DNA of 64,000 nt from positions 930,001 to 994,000 of the forward strand of contig NZ_JAWQJT010000002.1 in the NCBI RefSeq assembly GCF_033441515.1, read 5' to 3'. A program made the position numbers and the translations under genes. Source of the stretch: Amycolatopsis solani. GTDB taxonomy: Bacteria > Actinomycetota > Actinomycetes > Mycobacteriales > Pseudonocardiaceae. The notes beneath the pieces are model-generated. The model saw only the letters and a list, made by a program, of their open reading frames with translations, ran no database searches and was not told where the DNA came from. This document shows, in pieces, positions 7,760 to 16,908 of the stretch; position 1 is the stretch's first letter, and each line of letters starts with the position of its first letter.

Positions 7760-9373
7760 GTGGCAGTCACCGTGGCGGACCCCGAACCGGGCGCCCCGCA
7801 CCCATCCCCGCGAACCCGGCGTTTCCCCCGCGCGTGGCTCCTGCGGCTGGCCGCGGCGCTGGTGTCCGGCTTCGCCTACTACCTGAGCTTCGCCCCGCGC
7901 CCGCTGTGGTGGCTCGCGCCGCTGGCGTTCGCCGGGTTCGCCCTCGTGCTGCGCGGGCGTAGCTTCCGCGGCGCGTTCGGCTACGGCTTCGCGTTCGGGT
8001 TCGTGTTCTTCCTGCCGCTGCTGACGTGGCTGCTGGACTTCCTCGGCCCCGACTTCGGCCCGTGGCCCTGGCTGGGCCTGTCGTTCGCACTGGCGCTCTA
8101 CTACGGCCTCGCCGGCGGCCTCATCACGCTCGTCGCGCGCCTGCCGCTCGCGCCGCTGTGGGGCGCGCTGATCTTCATCGCACTGGAGACCCCGCGCGCC
8201 TGGTTCCCCTTCGGCGGCTTCCCCTGGGGCCGCGTCGCGTTCAGCCAGCCCGAAGGCGCGTTCCTGCCGCTCGCCTCGATCGGCGGCGCCCCGCTGGTCG
8301 GCCTCGCCGTCGTCCTCACCGGCTTCGCACTGGCCGCGCTCGTCGCCCGCCTGGGGGAAGCCCGCAAGCTGACCCGGCCCGCTGTTCTCACCGCACTCGC
8401 CACCGTGGTGCCGGTCGTCGCCGGGCTCGCGCTGTGGCCCGCGATCGGCACCGGCGCCCAGGACGGCGAACGCACCATCGCCACCGTCCAGGGCAACGCC
8501 CCCGACATCGGCCTGGCGCTGCAGGGCGAGCGGGTGCTGCTGCGCCGCAACACCCTCGCCGAAAGCCAGCGGCTCCTCGACGCCGTCCGCGCCGGGAAGG
8601 TCCCCAAGCCGGACCTCGTGCTGTGGCCCGAGAGCGCCACCACCGTCACCGGCCCCGACCCGCAGGTCGACCAGCTCGTCGCGAACTTCGGCGTCCCCGC
8701 CCTGATCGGCGCGCTCTACGTGCTGCCCGACGGGCACATCCAGAACTCCGTCATCGCCTGGGACCCGCACACCGGACCCGGACAGCGATACGCGAAGCAG
8801 CAGCTGGTGCCCTTCGGCGAGTACGTCCCGGCCCGCAAGGTCGCCGAGCTCGTCACACCGTTCCTCGACTCCGAGACCGTCGACATGCTCCCCGGCGACG
8901 GCGCGAACCAGACCCTCTCCGTCGCGGGCACCAAGGTCGGCGTGTTCGTCTGCTACGAAGCCGCGTTCGACTACCCGGCCCGCGACGCCGTCCGCGACGG
9001 CGCCGAAGTGCTCGTGGTGCCGACCAACAACGCCTGGTACGGCGAGAGCGAGATGAGCGTGCAGCAGCTGGCCATGTCCCGGCTGCGGGCGGTCGAGCAC
9101 GGCCGGGCCGTCGTGGTGTCCGCCGTCTCAGGGGTCAGCGCGATCGTCGCCCCCGACGGGACGGTGACCAGCTCAACGGGCCTTTTCACCGCGGATTCCC
9201 TGGTCGGGCGCGTCCCGCTGCGGACGCAGACTACGCTGTCGGATCGACTCGGTGCGTGGACGGAGTACGGGCTGCTGGCACTGGCGATCGCCGGGGTGGC
9301 CGGCGGGCTCGTACTCCGTTTTCGCACCCGGCGCGCGAGCGCCGGCACGGCAGCAGGGGAAGCGGCGGACTGA
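7760..9373 (+). CDS. lnt: Apolipoprotein N-acyltransferase
   Basis: A 537-residue membrane enzyme that N-acylates the lipid-modified cysteine of lipoproteins. About six N-terminal transmembrane helices are followed by a nitrilase domain with the triad Glu (VLWPESAT, near residue 290), Lys ([12 protein letters not shown], near 344) and Cys (VFVCYEAAF, near 397), then a last C-terminal helix. Length and motifs are normal for the family. The GTG start lies 11 nt after the amidohydrolase stop, and ppm1 begins 26 nt downstream. In Mycobacterium tuberculosis the same two functions occur in one fused protein (Ppm1/Rv2051c); here they are separate genes. Confidence 0.95.
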   Translation: MAVTVADPEPGAPHPSPRTRRFPRAWLLRLAAALVSGFAYYLSFAPRPLWWLAPLAFAGFALVLRGRSFRGAFGYGFAFGFVFFLPLLTWLLDFLGPDFGPWPWLGLSFALALYYGLAGGLITLVARLPLAPLWGALIFIALETPRAWFPFGGFPWGRVAFSQPEGAFLPLASIGGAPLVGLAVVLTGFALAALVARLGEARKLTRPAVLTALATVVPVVAGLALWPAIGTGAQDGERTIATVQGNAPDIGLALQGERVLLRRNTLAESQRLLDAVRAGKVPKPDLVLWPESATTVTGPDPQVDQLVANFGVPALIGALYVLPDGHIQNSVIAWDPHTGPGQRYAKQQLVPFGEYVPARKVAELVTPFLDSETVDMLPGDGANQTLSVAGTKVGVFVCYEAAFDYPARDAVRDGAEVLVVPTNNAWYGESEMSVQQLAMSRLRAVEHGRAVVVSAVSGVSAIVAPDGTVTSSTGLFTADSLVGRVPLRTQTTLSDRLGAWTEYGLLALAIAGVAGGLVLRFRTRRASAGTAAGEAAD

Positions 9374-9399
9374 CCGCCGCGGATATCGGAGGAGCACGG

Positions 9400-10167
9400 A
9401 TGTCGCAGGCGCCGCGGGGGGCCCGGGAAATCGATCCGGTGCTGGTGGTGATCCCGACGTACAACGAACGGGAAAACCTCGGCCCGATCCTGGATCGCTT
9501 GCACAAGGTACTCCCGGACGTGCACGTGCTCGTGGTGGACGACGGGAGCCCGGACGGCACCGGCGAGCTGGCCGACGAGCGCGCGGCCGCGAACGACCAC
9601 GTCCACGTCCTGCACCGCACCGAAAAGGCCGGCCTGGGTGCCGCCTACATCGCCGGGTTCCGCTGGGGCCTGGCGCGCGAGTACAGCACGATCGTCGAGA
9701 TGGACGCCGACGGCTCGCACGCGCCCGAGGACCTGCCGCGCCTGCTGGACGCCGTCGGTGACGCCGACCTGGCGATCGGCTCCCGGTACGTGCCGGGCGG
9801 CAGCGTGGTGAACTGGCCGCTCAACCGCCAGGTCCTCTCGCGTGGCGCGAACGTCTACTCGCAGCTCGCGCTGGGCATGCGGGTGCGGGACATCACCGCG
9901 GGGTTCCGCGCTTACCGCCGCCCGGTGCTGGAGAAGCTGGCGCTGGACGAGGTCAATTCGCACGGCTACTGCTTCCAGATCGACCTGACCGTCCGCACCG
10001 CGGACGCGGGCTTCGAGATCGTCGAGGTGCCGATCACGTTCACCGAGCGCGAGATCGGCGAGTCGAAGATGAGCGGCTCGATCATCCGCGAGGCGTTCCT
10101 GCGGGTGGCGAAGTGGGGCGTGGAGCGCCGCTGGCAGCAGGTGCGGCGGCTGGTCAAGCGCGGCTGA
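9400..10167 (+). CDS. ppm1: Polyprenol monophosphomannose synthase
   Basis: A 255-residue GT2 glycosyltransferase that moves mannose from GDP-mannose to polyprenyl phosphate. Motifs: [12 protein letters not shown], the DDGSPDGTG and EMDADGSH acidic motifs that bind nucleotide and metal, [10 protein letters not shown], and the [10 protein letters not shown] end typical of DPM1-like enzymes. No membrane helix is present, so the protein is cytosolic and may dock on Lnt as in mycobacteria. A GGAGGAG ribosome site precedes the ATG. It overlaps 14 nt tail-to-tail with the methyltransferase gene. Its product is the donor that MptB (60844-62379) needs. Confidence 0.95.
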   Translation: MSQAPRGAREIDPVLVVIPTYNERENLGPILDRLHKVLPDVHVLVVDDGSPDGTGELADERAAANDHVHVLHRTEKAGLGAAYIAGFRWGLAREYSTIVEMDADGSHAPEDLPRLLDAVGDADLAIGSRYVPGGSVVNWPLNRQVLSRGANVYSQLALGMRVRDITAGFRAYRRPVLEKLALDEVNSHGYCFQIDLTVRTADAGFEIVEVPITFTEREIGESKMSGSIIREAFLRVAKWGVERRWQQVRRLVKRG

Positions 10168-10906
10168 GCCGCGCGGTCACGATCCACGTCCGGGCCCCGA
10201 GGAGCACGCCTTCGGAGGTTTCGCGCGCGGCGAATGCGGCCCGGAGGCGGGCCACGGCGTGGTCGTCGCCGCCGGGCAGCAGCTGCTGGACGTCGTGCAG
10301 CCCGAGGGCGAACTCGGTCGCCGTGGCCGCGTCCGGGCCGTAGCAGACCGGTTCGCGCAGCTCGGTGAACTCGACGCCGGTGAAGCCGGCCCCTTCCAGC
10401 AGCGCCCGGGTGCGGCCGGGGTCGCCGAGGGAGAAGTGCGGCCCGGGCGGCGGTGGCTCGGTGCCCGGGGCCAGTGCGTCGCTCAGCACCGAGTACCACT
10501 CGTTGCGGTCGCGCTCCTGCCAGACGAGCAGCACCAGGCGGCCGCCGGGCCGCAGCGCGCGGGCCAGGCCGGCGAACGCCGCGGGCGGGTCGGGGAAGAA
10601 CATCGCGCCGAACCGGGACAGCACGACGTCGAACGCGGCGAGCGGGAACGGGTGCGTCTGGACGTCGGCGACCTCGAACGCCGCTCCGCCGAGCTCGCGG
10701 GCCTTGGCGATGGCCGGTGCCGAGAGGTCGACGCCGAGGGCGTTCGCGCCCGCCTGGGCGGCTTCGCGGGTGGACTCGCCGGTGCCGCAGCCGACGTCGA
10801 GGACGTCTTCGCCGGGCCGCACGGCGGCCACCGCGCGGAACCGCTCGTTCTGCCTGCGGACCTCCTCGTCGAAGATCGCCGCGAACCGGGCCCGATGGTC
10901 ACTCAC
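10154..10906 (-). CDS. Class I SAM-dependent methyltransferase
   Basis: A 250-residue Rossmann-fold methyltransferase. Motif I is [11 protein letters not shown], motif II is GVDLSAPAI, motif IV is [13 protein letters not shown] and post-motif is [12 protein letters not shown]. It resembles the UbiE/Methyltransf_11 group, so small-molecule methylation is likely, but the substrate is unknown. The gene is divergent from the PIG-L gene across 26-35 nt and overlaps the end of ppm1 by 14 nt on the other strand. Confidence 0.88.
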   Translation of the reverse strand: MSDHRARFAAIFDEEVRRQNERFRAVAAVRPGEDVLDVGCGTGESTREAAQAGANALGVDLSAPAIAKARELGGAAFEVADVQTHPFPLAAFDVVLSRFGAMFFPDPPAAFAGLARALRPGGRLVLLVWQERDRNEWYSVLSDALAPGTEPPPPGPHFSLGDPGRTRALLEGAGFTGVEFTELREPVCYGPDAATATEFALGLHDVQQLLPGGDDHAVARLRAAFAARETSEGVLLGARTWIVTARLSRA

Positions 10907-10941
10907 GTCGTCTTCTCCCGTTCTCGGCCATCATGGGGCCG

Positions 10942-11736
10942 ATGACGACCATCGTGGCCTTCCACGCCCACGCCGACGACCCCGTTCTGCTCAGCGGCGG
11001 CACCCTGGCGCGCGCCGCGGCCGACGGGCACCGGGTGGTGGTCGTCGTGGCGACCGACGGCGTGGCCGCCGAACACCCGACGCCCCGCTGGGGTGAGCTG
11101 ACGGCCGCGGCGGCGATCCTCGGCGTGCGGCGCGTCGTGCACCTGGGGTACGCCGACAGCGGGCACGGGCCGGAGCTGTACGCGGACCCGCCCGGACGGC
11201 AGCGTTTCGCCCGCGCGGACACCGAGGAGGCCGCGCACCGGCTCGCGGCCGTGCTGCACGAGGAGCGGGCCGACCTGCTGCTCGGCTACGACGCCAACGG
11301 CGGCTACGGGCACCGCGACCACGTCAAGGTGCACGAGGTCGCGCGGCGGGCGGCCCGGCTGACCGGGACCCGGCTGCTGGAGGCGACCCTGCCCCGCGAC
11401 TTCGCGCTGCGGTTCGTCCGGGTGGTCCGGGCCCTGCCGATCCCGTTCGACTACGACGTCGAAGCGCTCGAGCACGCTTACAGCCCGGCCGCGGCTGTGA
11501 CCCACCGCTTCGACGTCCGGCGCTTCGCCGGGCGGAAACAGGCGGCGCTGGCCGCGCACGTGTCCGACGTCCGCGGTCCGGGGCGGCTTTCGGCGGTGCT
11601 GCGGCTGCTCGTGTGGCTGCCGGCGCCGCTGTTCGCGGTGGTGGCGGGCCGGGAGTGGTTCACCGAGGTCACGCCCGCAGGATCGGCACGCCCAGGTCTG
11701 CAAGTTCCTGGGCGTGCCGGTCGGCGGAGTCGGTGA
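10942..11736 (+). CDS. PIG-L family deacetylase
   Basis: About 264 residues. The zinc site of PIG-L/LmbE deacetylases is recognisable in AFHAHADDPVL (variant of AHPDDE) near the N-terminus and in GYGHRDHVKVHEV. The expected activity is N-deacetylation of an N-acetylglucosamine derivative or other small molecule; it is not close enough to assign MshB or Mca. The start may be the ATG at 10942 or one three codons upstream at 10933. The last 68 nt overlap the DeoR gene on the opposite strand, an unusually long convergent overlap. Confidence 0.85.
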   Translation: MTTIVAFHAHADDPVLLSGGTLARAAADGHRVVVVVATDGVAAEHPTPRWGELTAAAAILGVRRVVHLGYADSGHGPELYADPPGRQRFARADTEEAAHRLAAVLHEERADLLLGYDANGGYGHRDHVKVHEVARRAARLTGTRLLEATLPRDFALRFVRVVRALPIPFDYDVEALEHAYSPAAAVTHRFDVRRFAGRKQAALAAHVSDVRGPGRLSAVLRLLVWLPAPLFAVVAGREWFTEVTPAGSARPGLQVPGRAGRRSR

Positions 11737-12418
11737 TGACGCCGGCGACGTCGGCGAAGGGCAGGACGGTGAACCGGGAGGCCGCGCCGAGCTTTTCGGC
11801 GCTGGCCAGCACGTAGGTGTCGGCCGCGCGCCGGGCCAGCGTGCGCTTCATCGCGGCTTCCTCGGCGTCGCCGGTGGTGAGCCCGGCCTCGGGGTGCACG
11901 CCGGTGACGCCGAGCAGGAAGACGTCGGCGCTGATCGCCTGGGCGGCCTCGGCCGCGGCGGCGCCGCAGGTGACGGCGGAGTGCCGGAACAACCGCCCGC
12001 CGAGCAGGAAGACCTCGACCCCGCGGTGCTCGAGCAGCGCGACGGCGACGGTGGGGCTGTGGGTGACGACGGTGGCTTCGAGGTCGCGGGGGAGAGCCTT
12101 CGCGACGGCCAGCGTGGTCGTGCCGCCGTCGAGGATGACCGTCGAGCCGGGCCGGACCAGCCCGGCGGCGACCGCGGCGACCCGGTCCTTGCCGTCGGTG
12201 GCGATGGCGGTGCGGCCGGCGTAGTCGGCGACGGCGGGGGAGACAGGCAGCGCTCCGCCGTAGACGCGCTGACACAACCCGGCCGTGGCCAGGTCGCGCA
12301 GGTCACGGCGAATGCTGTCCTCGGAGACCCCGAGCTCGGCGGCGACGTCTTTCGCCAGCACCTTGCCCTCGGCCGCCAGCCGGGCGAGCAGCAGTTCACG
12401 GCGTTCCCCGACCAGCAT
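11669..12418 (-). CDS. DeoR-family transcriptional regulator
   Basis: A 249-residue regulator. The N-terminal DeoR helix-turn-helix (KDVAAELGVSEDSIRRDL) is followed by the ribose-phosphate-isomerase-like sensor domain with VILDGGTTT and SPTVAVAL, which binds sugar phosphates in this family. The ATG at 12418 has an ideal AAGGAGG site; the open frame upstream is not coding. It is divergent from the NUDIX gene over 48 nt, so it may control that gene as well as itself. Confidence 0.92.
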   Translation of the reverse strand: MLVGERRELLLARLAAEGKVLAKDVAAELGVSEDSIRRDLRDLATAGLCQRVYGGALPVSPAVADYAGRTAIATDGKDRVAAVAAGLVRPGSTVILDGGTTTLAVAKALPRDLEATVVTHSPTVAVALLEHRGVEVFLLGGRLFRHSAVTCGAAAAEAAQAISADVFLLGVTGVHPEAGLTTGDAEEAAMKRTLARRAADTYVLASAEKLGAASRFTVLPFADVAGVITDSADRHAQELADLGVPILRA

Positions 12419-12430
12419 GCACGATCCTCC

Positions 12431-12460
12431 TTGTTTATTCCGAGTCGTGCACATTATGGT
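12431..12460 (+). promoter_or_regulatory. Leaderless promoter of the NUDIX gene
   Basis: TTGTTT at 12431-12436, an 18-nt spacer and TATGGT at 12455-12460. The box ends exactly 6 nt before the ATG at 12467, and there is no ribosome site, so transcription probably starts at the start codon. Confidence 0.5.
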
Positions 12461-12466
12461 CGCGGC

Positions 12467-13096
12467 ATGACCTCGCCCACAAGCCTGTCCCGCAACCCGC
12501 GCGTCCGGGTCACCGACGTCGAGCTGCTTTCGTCGGCCTGGTACGTCCTGCGCCGCACGACCTTCGACTTCCAGCACCGCGACGGCCGCTGGACGACCGA
12601 GCGGCGCGAGACGTACGACCGCGGCAACGGCGCCACGGTGCTGCTCTACGACCCGGCGGGCGGGACGGTGCTGCTGACCCGCCAGTTCCGGTACCCGGTC
12701 TACGTCAACGACCACCCGGACGGCATGTTCCTGGAGACGGCCGCGGGCCTGCTGGACACCGACGACCCGGAGACGGCGATCCGCCGGGAAGCGCAGGAGG
12801 AGACGGGCGTCCGCATCGGCGCGCTGGAGCACGTGTTCGACGTCTACACGAGCCCGGGCTCGGTCACCGAGCGCCTGCACTGCTACGCGGCCCCGTACGA
12901 CCCGGCGGACCGCGGTGCGGGTGGCGGGCTCGCCGAGGAGGGGGAGGACATCGAGGTGGTCGAGCTGCGGTTCGAGGACGCGCTGAAGATGATCGGCACG
13001 GGGGAGATCGCCGACGCGAAGACGATCATGCTCCTGCAGTGGGCCGCGCTGCAGGGTCCGTTCCGCGCCCCGGGCGCGCGAAACGGGGGTGGGTAG
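12467..13096 (+). CDS. NUDIX hydrolase, NudK/GDP-mannose pyrophosphatase-like
   Basis: A 209-residue NUDIX protein. The Nudix box runs from GLLDTDDPETAIRREAQEE to TG, near residues 90-112, with the catalytic REAQEETG core. The N-terminal VLRRTTFDFQHRDG and TVLLTRQFRYPV stretches match the ADP-sugar/GDP-mannose pyrophosphatase subgroup. The expected reaction is hydrolysis of a nucleotide sugar to NMP and sugar phosphate. A leaderless start is likely (TATGGT 6 nt upstream). It faces the DeoR regulator, and a strong bidirectional hairpin follows. Confidence 0.9.
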   Translation: MTSPTSLSRNPRVRVTDVELLSSAWYVLRRTTFDFQHRDGRWTTERRETYDRGNGATVLLYDPAGGTVLLTRQFRYPVYVNDHPDGMFLETAAGLLDTDDPETAIRREAQEETGVRIGALEHVFDVYTSPGSVTERLHCYAAPYDPADRGAGGGLAEEGEDIEVVELRFEDALKMIGTGEIADAKTIMLLQWAALQGPFRAPGARNGGG

Positions 13097-13098
13097 GC

Positions 13099-13135
13099 GA
13101 AAGGCCCCCGCGGGGGGAGGTCGCGGGGGCCTTTC
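13099..13135. terminator. Bidirectional terminator between NUDIX gene and rbpA
   Basis: A perfect 14-bp stem (13099-13112 with 13122-13135) with a 9-nt loop, flanked by AAA on one side and TTT on the other inside the stem. It lies between two convergent stops and can serve both genes. Confidence 0.85.
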
Positions 13136-13171
13136 CGTTGTGGTGGGAGCGGTGCTACGGGCCGAACACGG

Positions 13172-13519
13172 CTACGCGGACCGGGAGGTCCGGCGGCCCT
13201 TCAGCTCGGCGAGACGTTCGTTGAGCAGGTCCTCGAGCTCGGGGATCGTGCGCCGTTCCAGCAGCATGTCCCAGTGGGTGCGCGGCGGCTTGACCTTCTT
13301 CTGCTCGGGCTGCCCGCCGTCGACGATCTCCGATTCGCTGCCGTGCAGGCGGCACTCCCAGACCGTCGGGATCTCGGCGTCGTCGGAGAACGGCACCTCG
13401 AACTCGTGGTTCTTCGGGCAGGCGTAACGCACGGTGCGGCGTGGAGCGAGGTCGTGGTTGCGGTCGGTCTCGTAGCTGACCGCTCCCAGCCGGCTTCCAC
13501 GAAGAACACGGTCGGCCAT
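13172..13519 (-). CDS. rbpA: RNA polymerase-binding protein RbpA
   Basis: A 115-residue protein that binds RNA polymerase and the group 1/2 sigma factor and stabilises the open complex in Actinobacteria. The N-terminal tail, the zinc-binding core region with YACPKNHEFEVPF and WECRLHG, the basic linker (KKVKPPRTHWDMLLERR) and the sigma-interaction helix (IPELEDLLNERLAEL) are all present in normal order and length. The ATG is preceded by GAAAGGA. A promoter matching the sigma-R consensus lies 57-82 nt upstream, which fits the known control of rbpA by SigR in Streptomyces coelicolor. Confidence 0.97.
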   Translation of the reverse strand: MADRVLRGSRLGAVSYETDRNHDLAPRRTVRYACPKNHEFEVPFSDDAEIPTVWECRLHGSESEIVDGGQPEQKKVKPPRTHWDMLLERRTIPELEDLLNERLAELKGRRTSRSA

Positions 13520-13575
13520 AGTGGGGTCCTTTCAGTCAGCTCCGGGGTGGAGCCAGGGTGATGCTCACCCTATGC

Positions 13576-13601
13576 AACGACTCGGGGCCCCCGGGGATTC
13601 C
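13576..13601 (-). promoter_or_regulatory. Sigma-R-type promoter of rbpA
   Basis: On the minus strand GGAAT (13601-13597), then exactly 18 nt, then GTT (13578-13576). This equals the SigR (thiol-oxidative stress) consensus GGAAT-N18-GTT known from Streptomyces, where rbpA is a documented SigR target. The predicted leader is about 50 nt. Confidence 0.8.
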
Positions 13602-13745
13602 CGGGACACCATGTCGTTGCTCACGATGAGCTGCGTCACCCGCCGGCATCAGCTTCCTCTAGTAGGAGGCGTTTCGCGCTCCGGCGTGACGTCAATACGG
13701 CCTTCTTAGTGCTGATATCCCCCGGATGGGCTACTGGGGTGTGAC

Positions 13746-14510
13746 TCAGGTCAACCGTAACTGACCGTGATGAGCAGTAACCGGCCCCAAGTCACCCGAT
13801 CGAAAGTGGCGGCGGCACAATACCTGATAACGCACCGTAGCGAATTCGGCCTCAAATCGTGCTGAAGCTGAAGTTTCAACTACGGATTGTTCGGTATCTG
13901 CCACCACGACCGTATCGCCTTCGCGCACGACCTCGCCGTCCACCACCCTCGCGTTGAACCGCCCGGGCAGCCCGCACCAGCACAGCACCTCCACCTGAAC
14001 CGGCTGCAGCTCGTCCGCCAGTTCGAACAGACGAGCGGCTCCCGGGAACAACCGGCTCCGGAAGTCCGTCGCGATCCCGAAGCAGTACACGTCGATCTCG
14101 ACCTCGTCGGCCAGCTCCGCCAGCTGGTCGACCTGCGCGGGGGAGAGGAACTGCGCCTCGTCCACCACCACGTAGTCCACGTGCTGCCCGCGCGCCCACT
14201 CCTGCCGCACCAGGTCCCGCACGTCGGTCTCCTCCACGACCTCCACCGCCTGCCGCGTCAGCCCGATCCGGCTGGAGATCTGCGGCGCGCCCGACCGGTC
14301 GTGGCGCACCAGGATCAGGCCACGCCGGCCCTGCCGGGCGTGGTTGTGGTCGATCTGCAGCGCGAGCGTCGACTTCCCGCAGTCCATCGGCCCGTAGCAG
14401 AACTTCAGCCTGCCCACCGGCGGCGTACCGCGGCGCGAACCCGCCGCGGGGACCGACGACAGGGCGTCCGTGGGGTCGGGGCCGGCGGCCCGGTCGTTCA
14501 CAAAGGTCAC
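13746..14510 (-). CDS. Thymidine kinase-like (TK1-type) ATP-binding protein
   Basis: About 254 residues. Walker A is GPMDCGKST, the Walker B-like motif is VVVDEAQFL, and the zinc site of type II thymidine kinases appears as CWCGLPG with the later CRRHF. The middle carries GIATDFRSRLFPGA, which aligns with the thymidine-binding lasso region. The expected reaction is phosphorylation of thymidine by ATP. It has a long, poorly conserved N-terminal extension of about 35 residues; the start is a GTG at 14510. It lies 21 nt downstream of the Atg22-like transporter gene on the same strand, so a nucleoside-uptake link is possible but unproven. Confidence 0.82.
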   Translation of the reverse strand: MTFVNDRAAGPDPTDALSSVPAAGSRRGTPPVGRLKFCYGPMDCGKSTLALQIDHNHARQGRRGLILVRHDRSGAPQISSRIGLTRQAVEVVEETDVRDLVRQEWARGQHVDYVVVDEAQFLSPAQVDQLAELADEVEIDVYCFGIATDFRSRLFPGAARLFELADELQPVQVEVLCWCGLPGRFNARVVDGEVVREGDTVVVADTEQSVVETSASARFEAEFATVRYQVLCRRHFRSGDLGPVTAHHGQLRLT

Positions 14511-14531
14511 GACAGCCGACCCTATCGGGGA

Positions 14532-15932
14532 CTACAGCACCTCCGGCGGGGTGTTGCCCGCCGCCACGATCGCCCGCCGCACCGGCACCAGCGAAACCAG
14601 CACCAAACCCGCCACGAAGAAGATCACCAGCGCCACGATGGCCAGCCGGAACGACCCCGTCGCCTGCCCGACGCCGGCGAACACCAGCGGCCCCAGCCAC
14701 GACGTCCCACGCTCGCCCACGACGTAGAGCGAGTAGTACTGCGCGTCCTTGCCCGCCGGGATCATCTGGCTGAACAACGACCGCGACAACGCGTTCGTCC
14801 CGCCCAGCACCAGCCCGATCCCGACCGCCACCGCGAGGAACTGCACCAGCTGCTTCGGCTGCACGAAGTACGCCCCGGCCAGCACCGCGACCCAGATCAC
14901 CAGGCTGCCCAGGATCGTCCGCTTCGCCCCGATCCGCCGCGCCACCAGCCCGTGCAGCGTCCCGCCCAGGTACGCCACGAACTGGATCACCAGGATCGTG
15001 ACGATCAGCACGCTGTTGCCGAACCCCAGCTCGTCCTTGCCGTACTGCGCCGACACCGTGACCACCGTGTTGATGCCGTCGGTGAAGACCAGGTAGCTGC
15101 CCAGGAACGCCAGCGTCAACGGGTACGCCTTCGCCGACACCAGCGTCTGCCGCAGCTCCGCGAACCCCGCCCGCAGCACCGACTTGCCGGACACGACGTC
15201 GACCGGCTCGTGCCGCCGGGGGAGCGCCCGCACCGCCGGGATGGTGAACGCCGCCCACCACAACCCCGAGGTCAGGAAGCAGATCTGCACCGCCATGCCC
15301 TCGCTCACCCCGAACGAGTCGTGCCCGAGGTAGAACCCCAGCTGCAACGCCAGCGCCAGCCCGCCACCCAGGTACCCGAACGCCCACCCCTTCGCCGAGA
15401 TGTCGTCCCGCTCGTCCGGACCCCCGATGTCCACCAGGAACGAGTAGTAGACGACCAGCGAACCCCCGTACCCGATGTTCGCGACGATGAACAGCACCAC
15501 ACCCAGCTGCCAGTCCGACCCCGCGAAGAAGAACATCGCCGCCGCGGCCGCCGCACCCAGGAACGCGAACCCACCCAGGATCCGCCGCTTGTTGTGACTG
15601 CGATCGGCCACCGCACCCGCGATCGGCAGCACCAGCACCTGCACCACCGTCGCCACCGACAGCAGGTAGCCCCACACCGAACCCGCAGGGAAGTGCAACC
15701 CGAACAACGACACGTCGCAGTGGTGCAACGTGTCCGCCTTGCCCGCCGCGTCGACACACGGCCTGTCCCCGTTAAGGGTGAAGTTCGTCTTCGCGTCCGC
15801 CGCCGCGATCCCGCTCATCGACAGCGCGCCGAACACCGTCGTCGACGACGAATAGAACGGCGAATTCGCCCAGTCGTAGAAATACCAGCCCCAGCGCTCG
15901 CGCTTGGTCGAGCGCGTCCCGGCCAGCGTCAT
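14532..15932 (-). CDS. MFS transporter, UMF1/Atg22-like
   Basis: A 466-residue membrane protein with about 12 predicted helices. The start (RERWGWYFYDWANSPFY) is the signature of the Atg22-like/UMF1 branch of the major facilitator superfamily, which exports amino acids in yeast vacuoles; substrates of bacterial members are unknown. An AAGGAG site lies 6 nt ahead of the ATG. The large loop after helix 1, with two cysteines, faces outside. It is probably cotranscribed with the thymidine-kinase-like gene 21 nt downstream. Confidence 0.9.
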   Translation of the reverse strand: MTLAGTRSTKRERWGWYFYDWANSPFYSSSTTVFGALSMSGIAAADAKTNFTLNGDRPCVDAAGKADTLHHCDVSLFGLHFPAGSVWGYLLSVATVVQVLVLPIAGAVADRSHNKRRILGGFAFLGAAAAAAMFFFAGSDWQLGVVLFIVANIGYGGSLVVYYSFLVDIGGPDERDDISAKGWAFGYLGGGLALALQLGFYLGHDSFGVSEGMAVQICFLTSGLWWAAFTIPAVRALPRRHEPVDVVSGKSVLRAGFAELRQTLVSAKAYPLTLAFLGSYLVFTDGINTVVTVSAQYGKDELGFGNSVLIVTILVIQFVAYLGGTLHGLVARRIGAKRTILGSLVIWVAVLAGAYFVQPKQLVQFLAVAVGIGLVLGGTNALSRSLFSQMIPAGKDAQYYSLYVVGERGTSWLGPLVFAGVGQATGSFRLAIVALVIFFVAGLVLVSLVPVRRAIVAAGNTPPEVL

Positions 15933-16145
15933 CCACGGCTCCTTCGAATCAAGAACTTCCAGGTCAGCGCGGAGACTACTGGGAGGTAGCGACGCGGCTC
16001 ACAGCACCTTCGCAGCGTCGTCCAAATCGTGTCCGGTTTGTCGCTTCACGCGCATCCGCCACTTCCGGGACAACCACGATCCCGTCCCCCCGGCGTGTCG
16101 CGAACAGATGTGAACAGAGTTTCATGTGAGACTCGAGCGCGCAGT

Positions 16146-16181
16146 GTGTCCCTTGTGGTCAATGGGACACGCTCTTACTGT
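16146..16181 (+). promoter_or_regulatory. Leaderless rpf promoter with overlapping inverted repeat
   Basis: TTGTGG at 16153-16158, 17 nt, TACTGT at 16176-16181, then exactly 6 nt to the ATG at 16188. The inverted repeat GTGTCCC-N11-GGGACAC (16146-16170) covers the -35 box and may be an operator. No space remains for a riboswitch leader of the kind known for Streptomyces rpfA. Confidence 0.6.
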
Positions 16182-16187
16182 GCTCCC

Positions 16188-16859
16188 ATGATCCAGATCC
16201 GGAGACGCACCGTCGCGAGAATGCTCCTCCTCGCCTTCGCCGCCATGGGTCTGCAGCTGATCGCCCCCGCCGCCGCCAGTGCCGACCCCGCGCCGACCGC
16301 CTGGGCCAAGCTCCGCATGTGCGAATCCAGCGGCCGCTACGCCACCAACACCGGCAACGGCTACTACGGCGCCTACCAGTTCGACCTGCCCACCTGGCGC
16401 AGCGTCGGCGGCACCGGCCGCCCCGACCAGGCCGCACCCGCCGAACAGGACTACCGCGCCCTCTACCTCTACCGCATGCGCGGCTGGCAACCCTGGCAGT
16501 GCGCCGGCATGCTCAAACTCGCCGGCGACGCCGACGCCCGCAGCAAGCGCATCCCCACCTACGCCGACTCCGCCTACATCGGCGGGGGACCGGCCCCCGC
16601 ACCCACCCCGCCCGCACCCGGCGGCCCCATGCCCGCCTGGCCCGGCGTCGTCTACCAATACGGCGACTGCGCCGCCCCGCTCAAGGCGTTCCAGCTCCGC
16701 ATGAACACCTACGGCTACGGCTTCACCGGCACCGGCTGCTACTACGAAAAGACCCGCACCGCCGTCCTCGACCTCCAACGCGCCAACGGCATCAAGGACA
16801 GCGGCCTCCTCGGCCCCAAAACCTGGACCGCCGCCTGGCAGGGCAAAGCACCCCGCTGA
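16188..16859 (+). CDS. Resuscitation-promoting factor-like transglycosylase with peptidoglycan-binding domain
   Basis: A 223-residue secreted protein. Residues 1-31 form a signal peptide ending ...APAAASA/DP. The Rpf transglycosylase domain follows (about 35-110), with the catalytic glutamate in LRMCESSGRY and the typical NGYYGAYQFDLPTW; a Pro-rich linker (about 130-150) leads to a peptidoglycan-binding-1-like domain that ends with GLLGPKTWTAAWQG. It would cleave the glycan backbone of peptidoglycan during growth or resuscitation. The start is chosen at 16188 because the promoter and signal peptide fit it. Confidence 0.93.
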   Translation: MIQIRRRTVARMLLLAFAAMGLQLIAPAAASADPAPTAWAKLRMCESSGRYATNTGNGYYGAYQFDLPTWRSVGGTGRPDQAAPAEQDYRALYLYRMRGWQPWQCAGMLKLAGDADARSKRIPTYADSAYIGGGPAPAPTPPAPGGPMPAWPGVVYQYGDCAAPLKAFQLRMNTYGYGFTGTGCYYEKTRTAVLDLQRANGIKDSGLLGPKTWTAAWQGKAPR

Positions 16860-16864
16860 CCCCC

Positions 16865-16908
16865 TCGTGAGTGTTTAGGACGGTTCTAACCGTCCTAAAC
16901 ACTCACGA
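16865..16908. terminator. Perfect palindromic terminator shared by rpf and glpQ-like genes
   Basis: A perfect 21-bp stem (16865-16885 with 16888-16908) with a 2-nt loop and outer arms CGTGAGTG/CACTCACG. The stop codon of the convergent phosphodiesterase gene (16903-16905) lies inside the right arm. Related hairpins occur at 36545-36592 and 60781-60826. Confidence 0.9.

Noticed and set aside
8026..9399. Long + frame through lnt continuous with ppm1
   Set aside because: The upstream part is an Arg/Pro-rich shadow of lnt; ppm1 has its own GGAGGAG site and start at 9400. An Lnt-Ppm1 fusion was considered and rejected because lnt ends with a stop at 9373.
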